Shown: positions 19,928 through 30,630 of the stretch, piece by piece
How positions within the stretch are numbered: position 1 is the first letter of the stretch
Layout: each line of letters starts with the position of its first letter
NCBI GenBank assembly: GCA_030268105.1
Contig: BSDZ01000086.1
Coordinates: 2,372,501 to 2,436,500, forward strand
Origin: Volvox africanus
Lineage: Eukaryota > Chlorophyta > Chlorophyceae > Chlamydomonadales > Volvocaceae
DNA: 64,000 bases
Direction of reading: 5' to 3'
Position numbers and translations under genes: made by a program
The notes under the pieces: generated by a model
Seen by the model: only the letters and a program-made list of their open reading frames with translations
The model's database searches: none
What the model was told of the DNA's origin: nothing

Positions 19928-20428
19928 GTAACACACATGAATGAATATTTGCATCCATATATGCACATATGTTGACCACCGCCGTACATGCGTATACTGG
20001 GGTGTGCTGTGCTGTATTGTGTATGTTTTTGCAATGTTCATTTGTGGCGCAGTAGGTGAATGATCCTAGCGAGCGTGCATAACCCGAGCGACGGATGGAC
20101 AATGCAGGAAATAACAATAATAATAACAACAACATCAAGAAAAAATAAATAATATAATAATACTAATTATTATGAGTGAATTAAGTAGGGGAAAGCGCAG
20201 GCGGCAGCAAGGGCCGTGTTGTATTTCACAACAAAAAAACATTTAATTGTTGGTGGTAGTGGGAACTAGTGTAAGACTTTTAATAGCATTCACGAGATCC
20301 CGTACAATGGATCGCACTATTCTCGTGATAGTTTATTCGTAGTCTTAATATAAGTTTCGACTTACATTTATCAACCGATAGATAGATTCATACGATGGAA
20401 TAGTCGATATCCCGAACTACCAGTGATG
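19208..20428. other. Intergenic region downstream of gene A
   Basis: It contains the probable 3' UTR of gene A, a TA run (19481-19515), a 45-base ATC repeat (19881-19926) and AT-rich sequence leading into the gypsy relic. Part of the stretch from about 20200 may be the diverged far part of the relic's LTR. No gene is supported. Confidence 0.5.
19343..19347 (+). terminator. Candidate polyadenylation signal TGTAA of gene A
   Basis: TGTAA is the usual chlorophyte poly(A) signal. This one lies 136 bases past the gene A stop. A pentamer alone is weak evidence. Confidence 0.35.
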
Positions 20429-23400
20429 CATGTCACCATACTTCTCGTTAAGTTCCGCCTACCAGTGTAGGACTTAGGTCAGCGGACCATTTTAGGACCT
20501 TGCATACAATGACCCCCCCCTCAACGCTTTGCTTCAGCCAGCCCATTAGCTAAGTCAGGCGTAAAATGGGACGCGGGCTCCCAGGTGTTATGCTCAGATG
20601 TATAACCAGCCCACTTGACCAGTAGTCGTGTACTAGTCGCTTCCGTTTACCCTTACCGACACATCCTAGTGCGGTAGTGCGGTAGTCGAGGATTAGTTCA
20701 ATGTATAAAAGGGTTCAGAAGTTAGCCAAGGGGTTCCGGATGGTTGCACTACGGGCTACAACATTGCTTTAGCATCCACATTCGTAGCGGTCGAAATGTG
20801 ATACGGTCGCAACAACGAAACATGAAGCGTATGGTGAATCCGCATGTCTTGCCTTTGCGCTGCAGCGTTACCAGCCATTCGAATGACAGGGTTTGGTACG
20901 ACGTACTTTGGAAAAGGTTTCGGTGAGCCTTCCATAGCCATACGGAGATTCTCGGTACTAAGCAGCACCAACTGCCCTGGGGAAAGGGCGCCGTCCTTAC
21001 CCAGATCGTAGTACGCGTTCATGTTTTGTTGGGCAGCCTCTAGGCACGTTCTTGCGGCTTCGAGATGTGAGATGAAAGACTAAATGTAGGTCTTGGCCGC
21101 CGAGACAGGCAGGTCTAACTCGTGCCGAATTGATGTGATGGGGTTAAAACCATAGTTCAGGAAGAATGGCGACTTCCCAGCCCAGCGATTCACAGTGTTG
21201 TTCATTGAGAACTCGGTGGCTGTGAGATGCGCATCCCAAGACGTTGGGGTCTGTCCTGCGTAAGCCCATAGCATTTTGTTGTGCTACGGTTCGTTTCCCG
21301 CCGATGCGTAGGCTAAGAGGCTACGAGGCTAAGTGCTGTCTTGATGAACGCATGAATGACTTATGCATATGAATGAACTTGCATGACATGAATGTATTTG
21401 CATGCATTTATATACATTTTGGCATGTTACCATTATACATCGCGACATCGCATCATGGCTGATCCGCCTAGCATGCATAAAATCCCGAACGATCGAGAGG
21501 TGCATTATGCTCGTGCTATGAAACGATAAGTAATATTATTTGATATAATATTACTTCATTACAGCACACGTTGAGAGCGCCGCACTCGTCGCGATACATG
21601 CCTTGCAACCGAATATCGTTATTCGGACCCTTGCATCATGCGAATGCCGGAAAGGCTTATCGGTTGTTATACGTGAACATCGCCTATGCACAGTAGGGTT
21701 GTCACACTTAGGATCGGCCTCCTAGTGTGAGTCGTACGGCGTCGCGATGCTGCGAGTATAACAGATGCGAGGACGGCTAAGTAAGACAAGACATTTTGAT
21801 ACCGGAGAACACTTGTGTGTTCAATACTATTATCGTTAATCGCTATTCTATTTAGCCCGAGCTAAGCCTGAACTTCGCTTATCACCGCCGCGTGATGATT
21901 GCTTGCTTCCGGCGCTGACGGCGATTACGTCCATTGCATCGCTTCGTTCTGTAAGATTGTAAGTTATATCTCTTCTTGTCTTGAAGTCTTCCGCTGTCTT
22001 TGTTTGCTCCCGATTGCCTTGCTGTACTTGCAAGTGCTCGCGCACCGGTCTCGAAAGTCTTCAGATGCGCAGATACTTATGAGCAAACACGAAGGAGAGG
22101 TAAAACACATTTCGCCAAGCGTGCGATTCATGCGCTCCGTCTGCCCGTCAGTCTGTGGATGAAAGGCTGTCGAAAGCTGGGTACGCGTGCCCATCAGCTT
22201 ACCTAACGCATCCCAGAACTAGCTTGTTAATCGGGATCCCTATCTGAAATGATTATCTTCATTCTGGGGACCTCATGCAACCGAACGACGCTATCAAAGA
22301 ACAGTCTTGCTGTCTGTTCTGCCGTAACCGTTGAGGTCGTAGGCACCATGCCTTACAAATGCCCATAGGGCGGGCATTCATTTTCTGAATCAATAAACGA
22401 AAATGCATATTGCGTCATATCCCCCTTACATTTTTGGCAGAGAGACCACGAAATCTAGGGAGATCGATTCCCATGGGACACATGGGATAGGTAACGGTTG
22501 GAGTTCACCTGGTGATGCGCTGCTACGGTGTTTGTTCCGCTGGCAAGCATCACAGGATGGGACGTAATCGTTTACATCCTTTGCCAAACGTGGCCACCAC
22601 AAAGTGCGTCGAACCAACTCATACGGTCGAGTGTAACAATGTGTCCAGCAAGATGATCTGAATGGGTTCGATCCAAAATATCACGCCATAGCAAGTCATC
22701 GTTGGGTACGACAATTTGACGTTGATCCCCTTCAGTTTGCAGCCACAGACCTTTCGTGTTCAAAAGAACGCTGTGTAGAGAGGTTCGGAAAACCAGGTAC
22801 GAGTGCCAAAATCCGCTAACAAAACCCGCTACTGTGAGCTCCGACTAGGCGGACTGGCGGCTGGTGACCATAGCGATAATGGCCACGTGTAGCGACAGAT
22901 GACGACTCAGCGCATCCGCTACATTTAGAGAACCCGCACAATGTTCCCAGGTATAATCAAAACGTGTGAGGAACTCGAGCCAGCAAGCTTGGCGGAGTTT
23001 CATCGAAGGACCCTCCCCCCTGGAGAAACGTTAGTGGCTTGTGATTAGTTTTTTGACCACATAGGGACAACCCTCGAGGTAACAATGCCATTCGTGTAAG
23101 GCGTGTACAACCGCTAAGAGCTCTTGCTCTCCTGTCGTATAGATACGCTCGGCCGGCGAAAATTTCTTGCTGGTGTACGCAATTGGACGTCCACACTATA
23201 GGAGTACAGCCCCCCGTTCCATGTAGCGAGGCGTCAGAAACGAGCTCTACACGGAATGGACTCTCGTGGTCCAGGAATTGCAAAACGATGTTGTCAGTTG
23301 TAGCATGTTTGATTAATTCAAATGCATCTTGGCATTCACGTGTTCAAGAGTCCCCCGTGACAAAAGCATTTTTCTTTGTCAAATTCCTTAGCGGCGCTGC

Positions 23401-24009
23401 TATTGATGAAAAGTAGGGGACAAACTTCCGGAAACAGTTCGTAAGTCCCAAGAACTGACGAACTTCTTGCACCATGGGGGGGAATGGCCAATTTCGTGCC
23501 GAAGCAATTTTGCGGGGGTCCATGCGAATCCCATGGCTGAAACGACATGCCCTAGGCATTGACATGGCTTTGTGCCCAACGACACTTAGAGCATTTAGAG
23601 CACCACCTCCGAACCAAACCCAGGGGATATCCCCTAAGTACCGGCCTGGGCAGGGTCCTATTTACGATTGGACCCACTGCGGGATCACCCCCTGACCACT
23701 GGTGGGCGTTGCTGAGGGCGACGCAGGCATTCGATTTAGCAGTGATCCTTGCTCCCACAGCAAATACAAACGCGAGCCACACGGCGCTTCACAAAAATGC
23801 CATAAAAATGCCATTATTGCGGTCGTTCACGTCATAGAACTTGGTGGGCGCCAGATCGTCACGCGTAGTAGCGTTCTGTCCCCTCTGCTTTTACTGTGAC
23901 CGTCCCTTCTTCTTAATCTCAGGTCATGTCATGTCACCATACTTCTCGTGAAGTTCCGCCTACCAGTGTAGGACTTAGGTCAGCGGACCATTTTAGGACC
24001 TTGCATACG
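20429..24009 (-). mobile_element. Decayed Ty3/gypsy chromodomain retrotransposon
   Basis: Direct repeats at 20429-20508 and 23930-24009 (80 bases, nearly identical, with TTAGGTCAGCGGACCATTTT) are remnants of the LTRs. A polypurine tract (complement of 20511-20520) sits just inside the left one. Reading on the minus strand, broken frames show RT/RNase H (about 23560-23000: VRQFLGLTNCFRKFVPYFSS), the integrase zinc and core parts (about 22620-22430: CDACQRNKHR, WESISLDFVVSLP; 21270-21080: [10 protein letters not shown]) and a chromodomain (about 20640-20521: LLVKWAGYTSEHNTWEP). Gag, protease and most of the polymerase are deleted or unreadable. It is the same broad lineage as the element at 44767-52235 but with different LTRs. 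It is inactive. Confidence 0.85.
21277..22107 (+). mobile_element. Solo LTR of the 44767-52235 gypsy family, inside the gypsy relic
   Basis: The 831-bp insert begins TGTTGTGCTACGGTTCG and ends in AACA. It is recognisably the reverse complement of the 823-bp LTRs at 44767 and 51413, though clearly diverged. It is flanked by the 5-bp duplication CATTT (21272-21276 and 22108-22112) and splits the integrase of the older gypsy relic. The internal part of the element is gone, as expected from LTR-LTR recombination. Confidence 0.88.
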
Positions 24010-27000
24010 TTAGGCCGAGCCGGCCGCATTCATTTCCAAAAATTCTTTCGTTCAATATAATTGGCTGGGCAGACCATGGACCAGGCAACTAACGGACCCG
24101 ACCTGCAGTGGCTATCCTCCCTGGAGTAAAGACATATTCGGTCGTATCTGCATCTGCAACATTCCGTGTTGTATCTGTCCGTCGTATCTGTACATCACTT
24201 CAGGTCCTTTGCTGGCTGCTAATGCTTGCCATACATATGCCGATGCTTGCATGTTTCCCGAATGGATGGACTGCTGTGTACACATAAGACAGCAGGGGGG
24301 GATAACAAGACACGTAGGCTCCCCCTGAAAAGCTTAACGGCTACACCCACAGAGAGCCTACACTTTCCCTTTCTGCACAACAAGCTGGAAAGCCCTCCCT
24401 CTCTCCTTACTAGATCCCTCCCAGTCCCAATGTCAAGGAAAGGCCAGCCCTACCCAGGGGTTAGCCTCCCTGCCTCTTCCCAACGCATAGCCAAAACTGG
24501 CCACAACGGCGCTCCTCAACCTGCTCCCTACAATTCCCCCTCCCTTGTACGTTTCCCGCCCTCTCCTCCTAGAGGCTACTCAACAAGGACCCCTGAAACT
24601 GCTGGCTCTGCCCCTTAATCTGTCGGCTCTGCTGGCGCTGCACACTGGATTTACCCACCGGCCACTGTGAGGATGGGGTGTTGCGGCCCTGTCTGGTCTG
24701 AGCCTCACCGTGGGATACCCAGACCTGCAAAGGAGTGCAACCAAGCTCAAAAGTCTGCTACTGTCGTCCGGCCACGAGCACGGTGACGGGGTGAAGTTGC
24801 TGTTGCTGTTGTCACTGATGTATTTATGTATGTATGCCTGCCGGCGCCAGCAGTCGTATATATATAGCTCTTGATTGGTTGATCCTGTGTGTATATATAT
24901 GTGTTTTTATTATTCGTTGTTGCGGCTGTGTTTGCGCTAGCTCCCACCTATACTAGCTGCATTTATCTAAATACATGTTTATCATTATTTACCTCTTCTC
25001 GTGCGTGTATCAGGGTTAGGTGTCGTAGTCTCCCGTAGATAGACATCCCAGCATAATACTACTACCTACATGTCGCATTTTTGTCATGTCCACCTAAAGA
25101 AAGGCCCAATCGGACGATGTATGAACATACACGGTCCATCCTGGACACTACCCGTAGATACCCAGGATACTACACTATATATATTTATTCCGTTTTAATA
25201 AATAACAATCGCAAGCAAGCCTGGCTAATGACATTCACGCACGCACGATTATCTAAAACCCTAAAACCCTAATCAAGAGCGGGCATGCATGCAAGCATGC
25301 ATAGGAAAAGTTAGTTGTTGTTAGTTCAGGCAATAATAATTGACATTTTGGGTCCAACTAGTATAATAATTATATATATTGAACGAATAACTTCTTCGTG
25401 CATACGCCAGATAGACATCAGAGTTCGTGATGAGGCCTTAATTACTTATATACATACCGGTCCTTGTGTGTCCTGTCTAGGGAGTGCAGTCCCTCCCGAG
25501 TACGTGCCCTCGCTCCCCCTGTCGTGTGGGTTTCAATGAATTGGTGGAGCCCCTTGAGCCCCGCCCCAGAGTGCCTGGTGTTTGTGCCCGCCTTTGTCGC
25601 TGTGTCAAGTAGTACCACAGGACGGAGCAGCAGGTGCGCAGGTATGCTGGGCCTTGCTTCGGCGTCGGTTCTGCTGTTCGGTATTTTCTCCGTAGTGGCT
25701 GTCAATCAGGCGGTCTAGATAGAGCGGTCTCTTTTGGGCTAGCTATTGAGCAGCTTGCATTCTCTCTTGCTGCCTCCCTGGTGTTTTCCTTTCTTTTGGC
25801 CAGGCTTTGTTTCTGCACTTACTTGTGGGTCTGCCTGGCAGAGTGTGCTTGCTTGCGCGCGGGAACGCCCGTGGGCTTCAGCCACGGAGTGAGGATTGCG
25901 GCAGGACAGACAAATGAACCTATGCCGCTGTATGTGTTTCCCCTTTTTGTTCTGTGGTTCATCCCGGTTAAGGGCCCCTGGCGCTCATACTTGTCGTAGT
26001 CGAGAGCCACAAGGGCCTCTCGAGATGTTGAGACACTGCTTCTGCACCTTTATATCGTGTCCCGAACATGTATGACCACTACATACAGTATTTGCCGCTC
26101 GCGCACGGCGAGCCGCGCACAGTGTAACACCTACCCCCATTAATACCGGCTATATATACGTATTAAGTTCCACGCAAGCCGTTTACCTATCGATATCTGC
26201 GGGTAACAACTAAGCAAGTAACATTGCGTCTTTTGTTATCATAACAGATATAATTATTATTATATATTTCATTAACATATTTTCGAGCATATTTAACCAT
26301 CACATCATCCATGAATATTATTATCGTTAATCTATCAACTGCTGCACAAACAAATAAATAGCAAGCATGATAAAGAGCGCAGATTCTTTATTTGCAAGTA
26401 ACGCAATAATATTACTAATAAGTTGCAAGATACACTTAGCATAAGAAATTTAAAACAGATATTCGTGCCATGACCTTTATTACATTACTATTACATTATT
26501 ATTACAACCAAGTTATGATAACAACTAAACCCAGCCAAGCATAGCATGTATGCGTGCATGTGCAATTATACGGACAATTTCGTTAACAAGAATCAATTCA
26601 TAAGTTTTTTTGAGATTAATGTTCGAGATTAATGTTGGCTCATTGGTTGTGCGGTCACACTGACGGAATACGTATGGCCACTTGCGGGCGGGAGACCAAC
26701 GGTATGACCGACATGGACCTGCCCGTAAAGCGACATACAAAAGTGGCGCTTCAATACCCGTACGTAGCTCCCCGTTCCAAAGGTAGAAATAGCCTAGTTT
26801 TGTCTATATTAACATATATATAACTTAAGCCAAACTCGCACTAAGTCTTTCTACCTACACCATCTGACATAAAAATCGCATAAGCGATAATATATCATAA
26901 ATAATTTTTTAACAATATACGACTGATCCTACCTCCTACCTCCCATATCCCTGAACGACGCGACCTACCCAGAAGCCAACACATTAGTCCCACTTTTACA
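24010..27000. other. Intergenic region upstream of gene B
   Basis: No gene is supportable. It contains a GC-richer stretch (24250-24780) with an open but unconvincing frame, repeat-like sequence at about 25090-26095 whose ends recur at 28840-29095 and 36300-36400, a TTTTAGGG-type telomeric repeat at 25253-25272, and an R1-like terminus at about 26119-26137. The last kilobase is AT-rich and should hold the gene B promoter. Confidence 0.5.
25253..25272. repeat. Interstitial telomere-type repeat (CCCTAAAA)
   Basis: Two units of CCCTAAAA, the complement of the TTTTAGGG repeat known from Chlamydomonas and Volvox, stand in a row. Single or broken units also occur near 12887-12903 and 32108-32140. 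Confidence 0.6.
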
Positions 27001-30000
27001 ATGGCAGCCAGGTCTACGGGCCTGGCTCCCATAGCGCTTACCATCCTGCTTTGTTTAGGGGTGATCACATTGCTGCCAGCTTGCAATGGCGAGGACGTGG
27101 TAAAAAATGCTGGGCAGCGCAGCCTCCTTACCCAAAAGGAGGTTCTGAAGCTTCATCGGCCTCCAAGACGTCCCAACAGCCCTGACGCCCCCGAAGCGCC
27201 AGGCTCGCCTCCGCTGGGACAGTACCTGGAAGGTGAGGCGGCTTTGCCTGCTGCTACATATATACGTAGAATATATAATAATTACTTCTGCTAGTAATAA
27301 CAGGTCGTCATACGGGCGTTTAACTATGTTTGCCTTGCGCGCAGATGTATGTCAGAAAGATGCATTACTTGCCTATTACGTCTCTAGAGAGAGAGAGACG
27401 TAATAGGCAAGTAATGCATCTTTCTGACATACATCTGCGCGCAAGGCAAACATAGCTCAATAGTTCAATATATATATATTTTTTTTTTGCTAGTTCGGAC
27501 TCTATTTCGTTGCGATGGTGTTCATTATTTCATCCGCCCATCCATCTTTTATTTGCTTATATCTATTATAATGATTGAGTGATTTCCTTGAAGCAACTAA
27601 TAATGAACAATTTGATTTAGGGCGGCCCGGCAATTTGCTGTGACGGATGGATGGACTGCGATGGTTGCATGCAGGTGAGCTGGATGTGCTCGTGAATGAG
27701 ATGGAGACACGCGCGGTTCTCCGAGACATCGACGGCAATCCCACATCGGTGATCTTGGACGATAAGGCTGAAGCCCTGCAGTATGCCGGTCAGCTCATCC
27801 GCGTCCGTGTCGAGGAAGATGCGCCCGAGACGTCCTCCTCCCGCCGCATGGCGCTGTCAACTAATAACAATGCAATGCGCGTTAAGGTCGTTGAGAGTTT
27901 CGGCTACGCAGGCAAAGACGAAGTCAAGGATAGTATGCCAACAACCCGGCCGTTCATGAATATCACCAGCGTCGTGTACCTCATCAGTACCTGCAATAAA
28001 ACGAATGCCTACACCGCGGCATCGTTTCGGAGCTGGTGGCTGAATGGTCCCTCAACCACACCGCTCAACAAAACCATGCAAAACTATTTCAACTATTGCT
28101 CCCAGGGTGCTGCGAGCCTGACGGACGCCACCCAGTTCATCTTTGAAGTAACGGTGAGCTGTTTCGATGACGGAAATTATAGAGCTTACATAACATGGAA
28201 GCCGTTGGTGACTTATTAGCTGATGATAATCTAATCTAATAATATAACATGTAATAACATGTAATACAACATGTAATAAAGTGATCTGCATGCATATATA
28301 GGTGGCTCTCCCTGCGTTAGTTTGCGTCATCAGGCTGTCAGCTGTCGACCAATTAATAATCTAACAGCATTACATTTGTGAAACATATACCATTACTTCG
28401 TTGATGGCGGATTTATAAAATATATAATAACAAGCGTAGGCAGGAAACCTCCGTATAATGTTTTGTTTTGTATATATATAACGTCGCGCCACGCTGCCCA
28501 TGCCCCCTGCTGCATGCCGTTCTGCTGACGCATCCTTAATGTTTGGCATGTTGATGACAGTTGCCCTGCAAAGGATTTCTCAAGAATAATGTTAGTTACA
28601 ACTTCATGACCAATTGCAGCGATCCGGTGAGTTTAATATCAATATAATTATAACTATTATAATCATAATCATTATTATTGTTTTATTGTTATTATTATCA
28701 TTGTTATTATTATTTGCGCACATCGCAAACCTAGGCCGTAGGTAGCAGGCGTCCTAACAATGCTAGGGTTATTATTATATTTGCGTCTTCTTGTGGGTTG
28801 ACGAGAGCACGCCAATAGGAAAGGGTGCAGACTTGGTGTAGTATCTTGGGGTGCGTGTCTACGGTTAGTATCCAGGATGGACCACGTATGGTAATACATC
28901 TTCCGATCGGGCCTTTGTCCGCCGAGGACATAACAGAGATACAACACTTGGTACATCTTATGGGATCTAGGGGCAGGAGAATCTCGATAAAATCGTAGTT
29001 GATCACCAAACAAATAAAGGCCTCTCGAGATGCTGAGGAAAAGCGTCTGCACCTTAATGTTGTGGAAGCGTATGCCGTACGTGTACGGCTACTAAGTAGG
29101 CTAGGGACGTATAGTACGGCTCTATCTCGATTAGCCAGCTAGCCAGGCTCCGATTTCAGTTGTCTAAATCATAATGTATTCATTCAAATATGTAGCGTTT
29201 AAACATTATTACAAGCAATTTAATTGCTCGCGACAATAACTAACGAAAGACCAGGAATTCTATTAATCATTAGCATGAGACCAAGATACTACTGAATGTC
29301 CCCCGTTACCATCGTCCGTATCGCCTCATCAGACATGAAGCAATCTTTCATTATTTTCTTGTGCAGCTGATGTTCATCATCAACGTCAACATCATTACAT
29401 ACTTATATATAAACTATTGGTCGTCATGATAGATGCATTGGTGCACTTTCACTTGCATCAAATATTGCAATAATAACGTTAACTGCTAGCCTCTATCCGT
29501 CCTGCTTCCCTCTATCTACCTTCCCAACAGGAAATATACGGATTTCAGAATCTCGCCGACGATTACATCACGAACACGCTCAAACGATACGACCTTAACT
29601 CCGTGAGGCAGCGCATCGCCGTTCTTCCATCAGGACTTCAAAATAAATGTGGTTGGGCAGGCAAGTGATGAAGCGGCAGATTGTAAGCTATGGTAGAGAA
29701 TAATGTACGTAGTAAATTATTGGACTACACTACTCGACGTATGGACTTATGGACCACAAGATCTGGCGCAATCAAGCACTTCACCAATCATCAATCCGTC
29801 GACAGATAGATCAGTGCATGTGTCCAGGCTATCTATCCACCTAGCTAGCTGTACGTGGGGAGTCCGCTTGCTCAATATTGTTATTTTCGCGTGCTAAATA
29901 TGTGATAAACGATTCAATTGTAACCAAGTTTGTTGAGATGTAGACTACCGGACATTAGGAAGCCCGACGTTGTTACGAGAAAGTAAATATTAACATAATG

Positions 30001-30503
30001 TCCGATAGTTGAAAGATGACTGAATTGTTCGCTCCGAAGTTGGCACAAACACTCGCGCGTATAGCACTACAGATTGAACGAGCGCGGGTCGATAGCGTAC
30101 TGCCGATTACAGCTACAACAACACGATTATTGCTAGAATGGATCGCTATAGATCCCAACTGATACACCATTTCATAACAATGTTTGCTCGGAATTCAAGT
30201 CGTTTCTTGAGAACTGCTGCGGTTCCGTAAGCTTTACGGCAGGCGCTCTACTACCATTAATCATATCTGCGTACGGTCCCTGATGAATTGTGTCTTGATG
30301 GTGCAGGCTTGGCCAACGTCGGATGCGCCGGCAGCCGCTGCTTCGTATGGATTGCCGGAGGATATGGTAATGCTCGGGAAATCTTCATGCACGAGATGGG
30401 TCACAACCTCGCCCTGGCGCATTCCAACGTGGGAACCGAGGAGTATGGAGACTACACATGCACTATGGGACAGTAAGTAACTTCTTATTATTTTATGTGG
30501 CGT

Positions 30504-30534
<31 letters not shown>

Positions 30535-30563
30535 TGATTGATAGATTGATAGATTGATAGAAT

Positions 30564-30598
<35 letters not shown>

Positions 30599-30599
30599 T

Positions 30600-30630
<31 letters not shown>

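Noticed and set aside
24226..24618. Possible 130-codon gene
   Set aside because: It has no domain, no signal peptide, no splice partners and no homology to anything else in the window that I can see; the composition suggests repeat sequence.
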